A stretch of 64,000 nucleotides of DNA. Source: Actinocrispum wychmicini (lineage in GTDB: Bacteria; Actinomycetota; Actinomycetes; Mycobacteriales; Pseudonocardiaceae). Location: NCBI RefSeq assembly GCF_004345645.1, contig NZ_SLWS01000006.1:186001-250000 (forward strand), written 5' to 3'. This document shows positions 17,521-26,384 of this stretch, one piece after another (the first letter of the stretch is position 1; each line of letters begins with the position of its first letter). The position numbers and the translations under genes were made by a program. The notes beneath the pieces were generated by a model. That model saw only the letters and a program-made list of their open reading frames with translations. It was not told the origin of the DNA and did no database searches.

Positions 17521-18727
17521 ACTTGGTGAGCTTGCGTAACGGTGTGGCCAGGTCGCCGCGGGCGCCGACCGCGACACCGGACAGGCCGAGCCATTCGGCC
17601 ATCACCTTCAGCTCGGCCGCGAGTTCCGGCAACACCCGCGCTTTGTCCACAGTGGACTCGGCGAACGCGCCGTGGACACGCAGCAGGCCGGCGGTCCGGT
17701 CGGCTTTCAGGTCGACCCGGCCGACCAGCTGCCCGTCCAGCAGGAACGGGAAGACGTAGTAGCCGAACTCCCGCTTGGGCTCCGGCACGTAGATCTCGAT
17801 GCGGTAGCGGAAGCCGAACATCCGCTCGGTTCGGTCCCGCTCCCAGATCAACGGGTCGAACGGGCACAACAGCGCCCGGCCCGTGATCGCTCGGGGCGTG
17901 CGGGCCTCGAAATGCCGGTACGCCTTGCGGTTCCAGCCCGTCACCTCGACCGGTTCGAGGATCGCCGCGTCCACCAGTTCGGCGATCGCGCGCCTGTTCA
18001 CGTCCGGCGCGAGCCGGTAGTAGTCCCGCAACTCGGCCTCGGTGGCGATGCCGAGCGCGCGGCCCGCTCGCTCGGTCAGCCGGCGGGCACACTCGTCCGC
18101 CTCGATCTTCCGGGTCAGGATCTCCGGCGGCACAACACGTTCGGTCAGGTCGTAGAGCCGCTCGAAGCTCCGGCGGGTGCCCGTGGTCAGCTCCCCGATG
18201 CCGAACAGGTACTCACAGATGTGCTTCACGTCCGAGCGGTTCCACCAGGCGCCCTTCGCCCGCTTCACCGGCCCGACCAACTCCCGCTCCAACGTGCCCG
18301 CGCCGACCGGGCCCCGCTCCTTGACCGCCGCCAGCACCTCCTGCACCAGGCCCGGCGACCGGTCGACGATCTTGCCGTAGTGCCGCCACCAACCGGCCCG
18401 CTTCGACAGGTGCACCAGCGGCCAGTCCTCGATCGGGATCAGGCTGGCCTCGTGCGCCCACTTCTCCACCAGCAGCCGCGGCCGGCGGCTGGTGTGCGTC
18501 CAGGCCGCGTCGTCGACCAGGTCCATCGGGTACGGCCCGAGCCTGCTGAACACCGGCATGTAGTGCGCGCGGACGGCGACATTCACCGAATCCAGCTGGA
18601 GCAGCTGGGTCCGGGACAGCACGCGCTGCAAATGGCGGCGCGACGGCACGCCCGCCGGCCGCAGGTCGGCGAACCCCTGCGCGGCCACCGCCGTCCGCCG
18701 GGCCGCGTCCTGAGTAAGAGTCAACAT
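17519..18727 (-). CDS. AlkZ/YcaQ-like winged-helix DNA glycosylase family protein
   Basis: 402-residue HTH_42 (PF06224) protein. N-terminal LSRTQLLQLDSVNV and the following RPRLLVEKWAHEASLIP block contain features of the AlkZ/YcaQ glycosylases, whose catalytic motif is QxQ/QxD; here QLD is in the right place. The middle has tandem winged-helix segments, and the end has the GYYVFPFLLDGQLVGRVDLKADR beta region. These enzymes unhook interstrand DNA crosslinks or excise bulky alkyl lesions, and often lie near antibiotic clusters. The start is taken at MLTLTQ; an ATG five codons upstream is an alternative. Confidence 0.8.
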   Translation of the reverse strand: MLTLTQDAARRTAVAAQGFADLRPAGVPSRRHLQRVLSRTQLLQLDSVNVAVRAHYMPVFSRLGPYPMDLVDDAAWTHTSRRPRLLVEKWAHEASLIPIEDWPLVHLSKRAGWWRHYGKIVDRSPGLVQEVLAAVKERGPVGAGTLERELVGPVKRAKGAWWNRSDVKHICEYLFGIGELTTGTRRSFERLYDLTERVVPPEILTRKIEADECARRLTERAGRALGIATEAELRDYYRLAPDVNRRAIAELVDAAILEPVEVTGWNRKAYRHFEARTPRAITGRALLCPFDPLIWERDRTERMFGFRYRIEIYVPEPKREFGYYVFPFLLDGQLVGRVDLKADRTAGLLRVHGAFAESTVDKARVLPELAAELKVMAEWLGLSGVAVGARGDLATPLRKLTK

Positions 18728-18789
18728 GATGTTGGCAAGCATGCCAGCAGGGTCCGACAGTTTTGGATTGTCCTCGCTCCGCTCGGACC

Positions 18790-18921
18790 GGCTCGATCGC
18801 TCAAGCCGGTCATTTCCACCCCGCCCCACGCGACCGACATCTTCGCTCGGAGTCCGGTGCCAGCGTGGCCGGGGCGATGTCGGGCGTGTTGCGTGGCGTA
18901 AATGACCGGCGCGACCGAGCC
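18790..18921. repeat. long imperfect inverted repeat in the divergent intergenic region
   Basis: The outer arms read GGCTCGATCGCTCAAGCCGGTCATTT (split here as GGCTCGATCGCTCAAG + CCGGTCATTT) and, on the other side, AAATGACCGG + CGCGACCGAGCC, complementary except for a small bulge. A second pair, CCGACATC (18834) and GATGTCGG (18876), nests inside. The 132-bp unit lies in the 235-bp gap between two divergent genes and encodes nothing obvious. It could be a miniature mobile element or a structured regulatory region. Confidence 0.45.
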
Positions 18922-18962
18922 AGGCGTTATTCCACCTCCACCGCCGGATAAGTTCTGTGACC

Positions 18963-19520
18963 ATGGCCGAGGCCGCGGTGCGTACCGCTGAACCAGGAGA
19001 CACCCACGACATCGCCCGGATCCAGGTGGAGACGTGGCAGACCGCGTACGCCGACCTGCTGCCCAGGGAGGTCCTCGACAGCCTGGACGCCGAGGAGATC
19101 GCCAGGATCTGGGAGCTGACCATGGCCGGCGGGGACGCGACCGTGTACGTGGCCACCGAGGGGCCGTTCACGGTCGGCTTCTGCGCGGCCGGCCCGGCGC
19201 CGGAGGAGGAAGTGGCGGACGTCGACGGCACGGTCCCCGACGACGCGGCCACCACGGGCATGGTGGGCACGTTGCTGGTCGAACCGCGGTGGGGTCGGCG
19301 CGGCCACGGCGGCCGGTTGCTCGCCACGGCCGCACAGGCGATGCGCGAGGCGGGCTCAACTCGTGGTGTTGTGTGGGTGCCTGAGAATGACGACGTCTCC
19401 ATCGCGTTCTATGAGCGTGCGGGGTGGGAACGGGACGGCATGGTGCGCACGTTGGACGCGGACGGTCAGGCCCTTAGGGAAATCCGCCTGACAGGGGACT
19501 TGGACTTTCGGCTGACGTGA
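18963..19520 (+). CDS. GNAT-family N-acetyltransferase
   Basis: 185 residues. The acetyl-CoA site is seen as VGTLLVEPRWGRRGHGGRLL (R/Q-x-x-G-x-G/A variant RRGHGG), and motif B as NDDVSIAFYERAGWERDG. The substrate is unknown; the family acetylates amines on small molecules or proteins. An in-frame GTG two codons upstream is possible, but TAAGTT lies 8 nt before the ATG, consistent with a leaderless ATG start. Confidence 0.85.
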   Translation: MAEAAVRTAEPGDTHDIARIQVETWQTAYADLLPREVLDSLDAEEIARIWELTMAGGDATVYVATEGPFTVGFCAAGPAPEEEVADVDGTVPDDAATTGMVGTLLVEPRWGRRGHGGRLLATAAQAMREAGSTRGVVWVPENDDVSIAFYERAGWERDGMVRTLDADGQALREIRLTGDLDFRLT

Positions 19521-19606
19521 ATGGTCCTCCCGACTGACGTTCGCGCACGTAACACGCGCCTACCCTGGTGACGACATGCGGGGGAACCTCAGTTAGGGCG
19601 GTCACA

Positions 19607-20116
19607 GTGTTCGGGAGCCTTCTGCTGGCGGCAGGCGTCGCCTTCGGCTCCGCACTCGTGCCCTTGATCAGCGTCGAGATCTTCGTGCTGGCGCTGGTGA
19701 CGCGGGAACCCGCGTTGCCGTGCCTGGCGATCGGAGCGGTGGTCGCGGCCGCGCAGATCGGTGGGAAGTTCATCTACTACCTGGCCGCGCGTGGCTCGTT
19801 CCACCTGCCGAAATTCATGCACCGGAAGCCGAAGCCGCCGACCCCGCGGCGGGAACGCTGGCACGAGCGGACCAAGCGGTTCCGGGCGTGGGTGGAACGG
19901 CTGACCGAGAAGTGTCACCAGCATCCGCACTGGATGGCCGGGACGTACGGGGTCAGTTCGGTGGTCGGGCTGCCGCCGTTCATGGCCACCACGATCCTGG
20001 CCGGCCTCGCGCGGATGTCGGTGGCGATGTTCCTGAGCGTCGGGTTCGTCGGCCGGTTCATCCGGTTCAGCCTGCTGGCCGCGTCCCCCGCGATCCTCGC
20101 CCACTGGTTGTTCTGA
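19607..20116 (+). CDS. small membrane protein, VTT/DedA-like
   Basis: 169 residues. An N-terminal helix (LLLAAGVAFGSALVPLISVEIFVLAL) and C-terminal helices (VVGLPPFMATTILAGLARM; AMFLSVGFVGRFIRF) flank a basic cytoplasmic loop with HRKPKPP and a stretch of His/Arg. The G-x-x-x-R/FxxxR pattern near the C-terminus resembles the VTT/SNARE-associated (DedA-like) family of lipid scramblase-related proteins. The GTG start is preferred over an upstream GTG because a TACCCT hexamer lies between them and an AGTTAGGG ribosome site precedes it by 6 nt. It converges on and overlaps the MocR gene by 50 nt. Confidence 0.7.
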   Translation: MFGSLLLAAGVAFGSALVPLISVEIFVLALVTREPALPCLAIGAVVAAAQIGGKFIYYLAARGSFHLPKFMHRKPKPPTPRRERWHERTKRFRAWVERLTEKCHQHPHWMAGTYGVSSVVGLPPFMATTILAGLARMSVAMFLSVGFVGRFIRFSLLAASPAILAHWLF

Positions 20117-21494
20117 CCGCGTCGGCCAGCCGCTGGACCCCGTCGATCAGGACGTGCTCGGGCGCTCCGCCGTACGTCAGCCGCAGGAACGCGCCCGGTG
20201 GCTCGGCCACGAACCACGAACTGCCAGGGAAGATGACCACGTCACGGGCTGCGGCGGCGGCGGTCAGCTCGACGTCGTCGAGGCCGTCGGGCAGTTCGGC
20301 CCACACGTGCAGGCCACCGGACGGGACTTGGGCCCGGAACTCGGGCAGGTGCGTCGCGAGCGCACCCAACAACGCGTCACGACGCGAACGCAACGCGGTG
20401 CGCAGGGCGCGTAGATGCCGTCGCCACGCGGGTGATGTGAGGAAATCGATCGCCGCGTCCTGGATCGGCCCGGCGACGTAGAAGTCGTCCAGCGCACGCG
20501 CGGTCCGCAACCGTTTGCCGGCCGCACCGCGCGCGCCCACGCCGGCGACTCGTAGGCCAGGAGCCACGATCTTGGTCAACGACCGCATGTACACGACGTG
20601 CCCGTCCACGTCCTCGGACGCGAGGGTGGGCGGCACTGGACCGTCAACCGTCAGGTCGCGCGCCCAGTCGTCCTCGATGACGAACGCGCCAGCCGCGCGC
20701 ACCGCGTCGAGCACCTGAGGCCGTCGCTCCGCGGACAGCATGGCGCCGTGCGGGTTGGCGTACATCGGCTGGCAGTAGAACATCCGCGCGCCGGTCCGGG
20801 CGAAGGCCGCGGCGAGCAGGTCCGGGCGTACACCGTCGGAGTCCGTAGGTACAGGGACTACGCGCAGTCCCGCGTCCCGCGCGGTGGCGACCGCGCCCAG
20901 GTACGTCGGTACCTCCACGAGCACGACGTCACCTGGTTCGCAGAAACCACGGAACACCGTGGCGAGGCCCGGCTGTGCGCCGCTGCACACCGTGAAGTCG
21001 CCCGCGCCGAACCCGCCCCCAGCCTCGCGCGCGAACCAGGTCCGCAGCTCGTCGCGGCCTTCCACAGGGATCCGGCCCCAGGCTGTCGGCCGGCGGGCGG
21101 CCCTCGCCATGGCCGCGCCCAACGCGGCGACCGGCTGCAGGCCCGGGTCCAGGTAGCCGCTGGACAGTTGCAGCACTTCCGGCCGCGGAACCGTGACCAG
21201 GGACGACAGCATTTCCTCGTGCGGCCGGCCGGCGCCGAGGGCCACGGTCTGCCACGACAGGTCCTGGACGTGCGGGACTGGTTCGCGGGCGGCGACGTAA
21301 CTGCCGCGGCCGGGCCGGACCTCGATCACCCCCTCGCCCGCGAGCCGGGCGATCGCCGCCTGGACCGTCACTGGTGACGCGCGGTGGCGGCCCATCAGGT
21401 CTCGGACCGACGGCAGCCGGTCTCCGGGCTGGCCACGGGCGATGATCGCGTTGATCGACGCGATAACGCGATCGGCTGCGTTATCCTCATTCAT
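20067..21494 (-). CDS. MocR-type GntR regulator with aminotransferase domain
   Basis: 475 residues: an N-terminal GntR winged helix (RLPSVRDLMGRHRASPVTVQAAI) and a C-terminal fold-type I aminotransferase-like domain with SGAQPGL, PMYANPHG, DDWARDL and the PLP-lysine region SLTKIVAPGLRVAG. MocR proteins use PLP or an external aldimine as ligand and usually regulate a divergent neighbour. Here the neighbour is an EamA transporter whose start codon overlaps this one by two bases. GATAAC/GTTATC repeats surround the shared start. Confidence 0.92.
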   Translation of the reverse strand: MNEDNAADRVIASINAIIARGQPGDRLPSVRDLMGRHRASPVTVQAAIARLAGEGVIEVRPGRGSYVAAREPVPHVQDLSWQTVALGAGRPHEEMLSSLVTVPRPEVLQLSSGYLDPGLQPVAALGAAMARAARRPTAWGRIPVEGRDELRTWFAREAGGGFGAGDFTVCSGAQPGLATVFRGFCEPGDVVLVEVPTYLGAVATARDAGLRVVPVPTDSDGVRPDLLAAAFARTGARMFYCQPMYANPHGAMLSAERRPQVLDAVRAAGAFVIEDDWARDLTVDGPVPPTLASEDVDGHVVYMRSLTKIVAPGLRVAGVGARGAAGKRLRTARALDDFYVAGPIQDAAIDFLTSPAWRRHLRALRTALRSRRDALLGALATHLPEFRAQVPSGGLHVWAELPDGLDDVELTAAAAARDVVIFPGSSWFVAEPPGAFLRLTYGGAPEHVLIDGVQRLADAVRTTSGRGSRGTRPAG

Positions 21495-21533
21495 GAGTGT
21501 CAAGAGTAACGTTATCGCGCCAGCGGGGATAAC
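21462..21533. promoter_or_regulatory. GATAAC / GTTATC operator-like repeats around the shared start of mocR and eamA genes
   Basis: GATAAC at 21462 and GTTATC at 21480 form an inverted pair (arms extend to GATAACG / CGTTATC with a 10-bp spacer). GTTATC at 21511 and GATAAC at 21528 form a second, oppositely facing pair. The set is centred on the overlapping start codons at 21492-21495 and lies inside both reading frames. This fits operators for the MocR regulator acting on both genes. Confidence 0.55.
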
Positions 21534-22398
21534 ACTCGGCGCCCTCGGCGTCCTGGGGTTCAGCTTCTCGCTGCCGGCCACCCGGCTGGCCGTGGCCGGG
21601 CTCGACCCGTGGTTCGTGGCCTTCGGCCGCGCCTTCGGCGCCGGACTGCTGGCGATCGGCTACCTCGTGGCGGTCCGCGCGCCCCGGCCGACCCGGGTCC
21701 AACTGCGGCGGCTCGTCGTCGTCGCACTGGGGATCGTGGTCGGGTTCCCGCTGATGACGTCACTCGCGCTGCAGATCGAGACCTCCGCGCACGGCGCCGT
21801 GGTGATCGCCGGGCTGCCGATGGCCACCGCGATCTGGGCGGTGCTCAGGGCAGGCGAACACCCCAGGCCAGCGTTCTGGCTGGCCAGTGGGTTCGGGTTC
21901 GTCGCGGTGCTCACGTTCGTGTTCACCAGCGGCGGAGTCGGCGGCGGGTTCGGCGTGGCGGACGTCTTCCTGCTGGTCGCCGTCGTCCTGTGCGGACTCG
22001 GATACGCCGAGGGCGGTGTCGTCGCCCGTGAGCTGGGCGGGGCGCACACAGTGTGCTGGGCACTGGTCGTCTCGCTGCCGGTGACCGTTCCCGTCACCGT
22101 GATCGTCGCCGCGACCTCCGGGGTCGACCGCGCTGACGGGACCGCGTGGTTCGGGTTCGGCTACGTCACCGTGATCTCGATGTTCCTGGGGTTCTTCGCC
22201 TGGTACGCCGGGCTGGCCGCGGGCGGGGTCGCCAAGGTCAGCCAGGTGCAGCTGGCCCAGCCGATACTCACCCTGGCGTGGTCGTCGTTGTTCCTGCACG
22301 AGCAGATCGGGTGGATCACCGTGGTGACCGCGATTGTGGTCCTGACCTGCGTAGTTTGGACGCAGCGAGCGCGGGTTCACCACGTTGGTAACGGTTAG
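21493..22398 (+). CDS. EamA/DMT-family transporter, divergent from MocR regulator
   Basis: 301 residues with ten predicted helices in two EamA halves, ending with VSQVQLAQPILTLAWSSLFLHEQ, the usual C-terminal signature. Likely exports a small metabolite; regulation by a PLP-binding MocR suggests an amine or amino-acid-related substrate (inference). The ATG overlaps the divergent MocR ATG within CATG at 21492-21495, leaving no 5' untranslated room, so at least one transcript must be leaderless or start inside the other gene. Confidence 0.88.
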   Translation: MSVKSNVIAPAGITLGALGVLGFSFSLPATRLAVAGLDPWFVAFGRAFGAGLLAIGYLVAVRAPRPTRVQLRRLVVVALGIVVGFPLMTSLALQIETSAHGAVVIAGLPMATAIWAVLRAGEHPRPAFWLASGFGFVAVLTFVFTSGGVGGGFGVADVFLLVAVVLCGLGYAEGGVVARELGGAHTVCWALVVSLPVTVPVTVIVAATSGVDRADGTAWFGFGYVTVISMFLGFFAWYAGLAAGGVAKVSQVQLAQPILTLAWSSLFLHEQIGWITVVTAIVVLTCVVWTQRARVHHVGNG

Positions 22399-22543
22399 AT
22401 AACGAACCGGGCACGGTTGAACGACTGAGGCCAACGCGTTCGTATCCCCCAGTGACGAGCTCGTCCCCCAGCATTCCGCCGTCACCCAGGCAACACCTTT
22501 CGCGTCCTCGCCTGGCCAAAATCCGGAACGAGGTGAGAAGTCG

Positions 22544-24043
22544 ATGGCCCGGTCGAAAGGGCGACACCGAATCTCCCGCAGAACGAAGATCGCCGCGGCA
22601 GGTGTCGCGCTCACGTTGGCTGTGGGCACATTAGTCCTGGTCAACACCGCGGGTGACCCGGCGACTGCCAGGGCGGACGCGGCCGCCCCGTCGTTCTTCG
22701 TCGACATCACGAAGGTCAGGTCGAACGTCCGAACCCCCAGGGAACAGCGGAACGCGTCCACTGGAACGTTCACCGTCGACTGCGGCGAGAACCAGAACGG
22801 CCATTTCAACCCGGACAACTTCATCGCCCAGCCCGGTGTCAAGAACGGCGCCCAGCATCTGCACGACTACGTGGGCAACCTGACCACGAACGCCGACTCG
22901 AACAACAAGAGCCTGGTGCGCGGCGGCACCACGTGCAAGAACGGCGACCAGTCCGCGTACTTCTGGCCGGTGATCCGGATCGACCGCGAGGACGACAACG
23001 GCCAGAGCCAGCAGGACCGGGCCAAACAAGAGGCCAAGGCCCAGCAGCGCGGCCAGAACAACAACGGCCAGAACAACCAGAACCAGAACAACCGCGGCAA
23101 CAACCAGAACCAGGGTCAGGGCAACGCCCAGAACAACGACAACCAGAACCAGGGACGGAGCGGAAACCAGAACAACAACCAGAACCAGAACAACGTCCGA
23201 AACCAGAACGACAACAACGCCCGGAACCAGGGCGGCAACAACATCCGGAGCCAGAACAGCAACGGCGCCGGTAACCAGGACAACAACCAGGCCGGTCAGG
23301 ACGACAACGCCGGTCAGAACAACGACAACGCCGGTCAGCAGGGCGCCGCGCAGCAGAACGGTGGCAGGCTCCAGCGTCTGCGCGATCTCGTGGACAAGGT
23401 CAAGCAGGCCCGCCAGAACCAGCGGAACAACGGCAACGACAACAACGCCGACCAGAACAACCAGGACGAGCTGCCCGGTGTGGACGACAAGAACCAGGTG
23501 GCCGGCAACGACGGCGAGATCGTCGAGCCGCGGGACGCCAACATCACGTTCAACGGCAGCCCGGTCGGCGAGGTCGTGCCGATGCCCAAGTTCCTGCGCA
23601 TCCTGTACGGCGACGCCAAGGTCAACGAGAACGGGCCGAAGAACGCCCGCGACTCGTGGACCTGCGCCGGATTCGAGGACAGGGTCCTCATCAACAAGTA
23701 CCCGATCTGCCCGAACGGCGCCGCGGTCAAACGGATCCACGCTTTCCCGAGTTGTTGGGACGGGCAGAACACCGACTCGGAGAACCACCGGGACCACATC
23801 GCCTTCCCGGACAACAACGGTAGGTGCCGGAACGGTTTCGTCGCGGTGCCGCAGCTGACCATCACGCTGACGTACGACATCCCCCAGGACGTTCAGCAGA
23901 AGGGCCAGTACAAGGTCGACTCGTTCCCCGAAGAGGAACACGACCCGTTCTCCGACCACGACGACTTCGCGAACGTCATGTCCAACGCGATCATGAACCG
24001 GGTCGTCGACTGTATCAACAACGGCAAGACCTGCAACGAATAG
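22544..24043 (+). CDS. secreted DUF1996 protein with Asn/Gln-rich insert
   Basis: 499 residues. A basic N-terminus and hydrophobic signal segment (residues 17-34) lead to a DUF1996 domain split in two: residues about 50-148 (GHFNPDNFIAQPGVKNG, HLHDYVGN) and about 325-499 (PKFLRILYGD, FPSCWDGQN, NHRDHIAFPD). Between them, residues 152-306 are almost entirely Asn, Gln, Gly and Asp, built on repeated NNQNQ units. The domain is of unknown function; conserved His/Asp/Cys suggest an enzyme or metal site. The gene sits beside a paralogue whose insert is different; both share the same GAGGTGAG ribosome-site context. Confidence 0.85.
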   Translation: MARSKGRHRISRRTKIAAAGVALTLAVGTLVLVNTAGDPATARADAAAPSFFVDITKVRSNVRTPREQRNASTGTFTVDCGENQNGHFNPDNFIAQPGVKNGAQHLHDYVGNLTTNADSNNKSLVRGGTTCKNGDQSAYFWPVIRIDREDDNGQSQQDRAKQEAKAQQRGQNNNGQNNQNQNNRGNNQNQGQGNAQNNDNQNQGRSGNQNNNQNQNNVRNQNDNNARNQGGNNIRSQNSNGAGNQDNNQAGQDDNAGQNNDNAGQQGAAQQNGGRLQRLRDLVDKVKQARQNQRNNGNDNNADQNNQDELPGVDDKNQVAGNDGEIVEPRDANITFNGSPVGEVVPMPKFLRILYGDAKVNENGPKNARDSWTCAGFEDRVLINKYPICPNGAAVKRIHAFPSCWDGQNTDSENHRDHIAFPDNNGRCRNGFVAVPQLTITLTYDIPQDVQQKGQYKVDSFPEEEHDPFSDHDDFANVMSNAIMNRVVDCINNGKTCNE

Positions 24044-24045
24044 CT

Positions 24046-24094
24046 AACAACGCCGCGAGGGCCGCCAGTCAGGCGGTCCTCATGGCGCGTTGTT
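24046..24094 (+). terminator. hairpin after first DUF1996 gene
   Basis: AACAACGC and GCGTTGTT close a long imperfect stem whose inner part pairs GAGGGCCGCC with GGCGGTCCTC around AGTCA. It begins right after the stop codon, so it probably attenuates or ends transcription before the paralogue. Confidence 0.6.
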
Positions 24095-24182
24095 GCGTCA
24101 CTTCCCCGACAAGTATCCGCAACATCCGTCACCAACCCGGCCGGCGCAGACCGGGGTAAATGAATAACGAGGTGAGTAGTCG

Positions 24183-25643
24183 ATGGCCCGAAACAATGGG
24201 CGACACCGCATCTCCCGCCGTACCAAGATCGCAACCGGGGCAATCGGGCTCGCGATGGCGGTTGGCGCCCTGGTGGTGACCACGACTGCCGGCAATCCGG
24301 GCGACGCTAACGCGGACGCCGCGGACAAATCCTTCTTCGTCGACATCACCAAGGTGAAGCCGAACGTCAAGAAGGCGAGGCAGCAGGGAAACGCGAGCCG
24401 CGGGACCTTCACGGTCAACTGCGGCCGTAACGAGAACGGCCACTTCAACCCGGACAACTTCATCGCCCAGCCCGGCGTCAAGAACGGCGCCCAGCACTTA
24501 CACGACTACGTCGGCAACCTTTCCACCAATGCCGACTCGAACAACAAGAGCCTGGTGAAGGCCGGTACCACGTGTAGGAACGGCGACAAGTCCGCGTATT
24601 TCTGGCCGGTCATCCGGATCGACACCGGTGACGAGGAGGAGGCCAAGAAGGACAACCCGCCGGCCGAGCCGCAGAAGCAGCAACGCGACCAGCAGGCCGC
24701 GCAGGACAAGCAGGACAAGGCCCAGCCGCAGGTGGACTGCCCGGACGTGGCGTCCCAACTGCCGGCCGAGATCCCGGACAACTCCCAGCAGGCCGTCGAG
24801 GACTCGCTGAAGAAGGTCGACGAGGCCACCGACGCGGCCAACACGAAGTTGCCCGCGGCCAAGAACCCCGACCAGGACGTGGCCGCGCCATTGGCCGACC
24901 AGCGCAAGCAGGAGCTGGACAAGATCTCCCAGACACTGGCGCAGGCCGGTCAGCCGGCCGACCTCAGCCAACTCGCCCAGTGCAAGGTCAAGGCGCCCAA
25001 CGGGACCGGCGGCCAGGACAACGGCGGCAGCGCCAACAACGTCCCGGAGCCGGGCACCGACACCAAGCCGAAGCCGCCGGAGAGCAACGACAACGAGCTC
25101 CCGGGCAACGACGGGGTCATCCAGCGGCCGGTGCGGGCGCAGCTGACCTTCACCGGCAGCGAGGTCGGCAAGGTCACGGCCATGCCGAAGTTCCTGCGGA
25201 TCCTGTACGGCGACGCCAAGGAGAGCCAGAACGGACCGAAGAACGCCAAGGACTCCTGGACCTGTGAGGGCTTCGAGAACCGGGTCCTGATGGACAAGTA
25301 CCCGATCTGCCCGGTCGGCAAGAAGGTCAAGCGGATCCACGAGTTCCCGAGCTGCTGGGACGGCAAGAACATCGACTCGACCAACCACCGCGACCACATC
25401 GTCTTCCCGGACGCCAACGGCCGGTGCGGGAAGGGCTTCAAGGCCGTGCCGCGACTGGTGGTCACCCTGACCTACGACATCCCGCACGACATCCAGGTCA
25501 AGGGTCAGTACAAGGTGGACGCCTTCCCGTTCGAGAAGCACAACCCCAAGTCCGACCACGACGACTTCGCGAACGTGATGACCCAGTGCATCATGAACCG
25601 CGTCGTCAACTGCATCAACAAGGGCCGCAGCTGTAACGAGTAA
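24183..25643 (+). CDS. secreted DUF1996 protein, paralogue with charged Gln/Pro insert
   Basis: 486 residues. The signal peptide and both halves of the DUF1996 domain closely match the preceding gene (GHFNPDNFIAQPGVKNG, HLHDYVGN, PKFLRILYGDAK, FPSCWDGKN, NHRDHIVFPD). The central insert (about 150-310) is instead Gln/Lys/Pro/Asp-rich with a short helical segment containing two Cys (VDCPDVAS and AQCKVK). Tandem duplication followed by divergence of the insert is the simplest explanation. It ends at a strong terminator. Confidence 0.85.
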   Translation: MARNNGRHRISRRTKIATGAIGLAMAVGALVVTTTAGNPGDANADAADKSFFVDITKVKPNVKKARQQGNASRGTFTVNCGRNENGHFNPDNFIAQPGVKNGAQHLHDYVGNLSTNADSNNKSLVKAGTTCRNGDKSAYFWPVIRIDTGDEEEAKKDNPPAEPQKQQRDQQAAQDKQDKAQPQVDCPDVASQLPAEIPDNSQQAVEDSLKKVDEATDAANTKLPAAKNPDQDVAAPLADQRKQELDKISQTLAQAGQPADLSQLAQCKVKAPNGTGGQDNGGSANNVPEPGTDTKPKPPESNDNELPGNDGVIQRPVRAQLTFTGSEVGKVTAMPKFLRILYGDAKESQNGPKNAKDSWTCEGFENRVLMDKYPICPVGKKVKRIHEFPSCWDGKNIDSTNHRDHIVFPDANGRCGKGFKAVPRLVVTLTYDIPHDIQVKGQYKVDAFPFEKHNPKSDHDDFANVMTQCIMNRVVNCINKGRSCNE

Positions 25644-25654
25644 CCCCTTCAGAC

Positions 25655-25704
25655 CCTTGGCGGGGACGAGTCGGCGCACCGGCTCGTCCCCGCCAAGGCC
25701 TTTT
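25655..25704. terminator. terminator between second DUF1996 gene and MauE-like gene
   Basis: Perfect 16-bp stem (CCTTGGCGGGGACGAG and its complement) with a 12-nt loop, followed by CCTTTT on the plus strand. It lies between converging genes. Confidence 0.88.
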
Positions 25705-26384
25705 CAGGCCAACGCGACCCGCACCTGGTCCGGCTCGTAACGTGTCCGCGGCACCGCGAAGACCGCGGTGGCGCGTTCACCGTCCTGGTCCGCCGAGTAC
25801 GTGAGGATCCGCCACTCGCCTTCGTCCCAGGTGTCCAGCAGGTCGGACCGCAGCAGCGGGTAGACCGACCGGTACGCCTGGCTCTTGTGCAACTGCTGGA
25901 CGGTCGACGCCACGGGCACTTCGAAACCCCTGCCCGCCAACGGGTGCAGCAGCCTGACCTTCAAGCGCCGCAACGGCATCAGCCACCAGCCGTCCAACTC
26001 GGGCGACAACAGCACGACTGCGACCGCTTCCGCCGCCAGCACGGGGACTTGCGTGCTGGCGAGCAGTGTCAACGCGACCAGCAGCGTCGCCCGCGCGATG
26101 GACCTGATGGTCGCCGGGGTGTGTTTCTCGGACAGGCATCCGCAGGACTCGTCTGGTGCCGCCTTCCGTGCCCAGACCAGGTATCCGGTCAACGCGACGA
26201 ACCACACCGCCGCCGGCCACGGTGTCACCAGCAGGCTCGCGGCCAGCAGGATCTCCAGCACACCGACGACGCGGAACGCCGTCGTGACCCTGTCCGCCCC
26301 GACCAGGCGTTTGAGGGCGGACCGGCGCGGATCGGCCCGGAACTTGACCACCGCCGCCCACAGCAGAACGACCGCGACGACCAT
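25704..26384 (-). CDS. MauE/DoxX-like redox-associated membrane protein
   Basis: 226 residues with four membrane helices in the first 140 residues and a CGC motif (DESCGCLSEKH) on a loop, as in MauE, which promotes disulfide formation in the methylamine dehydrogenase light chain. The C-terminal 90 residues are a soluble extension (VASTVQQLHKSQAYRSVYPLL, DTWDEGEWRILTYS) not found in plain MauE. The ATG overlaps the upstream gene's stop as ATGA. No amine dehydrogenase is nearby; the Cys-rich product two genes upstream is the likely redox client. Confidence 0.8.
   Translation of the reverse strand: MVVAVVLLWAAVVKFRADPRRSALKRLVGADRVTTAFRVVGVLEILLAASLLVTPWPAAVWFVALTGYLVWARKAAPDESCGCLSEKHTPATIRSIARATLLVALTLLASTQVPVLAAEAVAVVLLSPELDGWWLMPLRRLKVRLLHPLAGRGFEVPVASTVQQLHKSQAYRSVYPLLRSDLLDTWDEGEWRILTYSADQDGERATAVFAVPRTRYEPDQVRVALA

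Noticed and set aside
23050..23470. short repeated AACCAGAAC units suggesting a CRISPR or satellite
   Set aside because: They are in-frame codons of an Asn/Gln-rich protein, with no constant repeat/spacer pattern.
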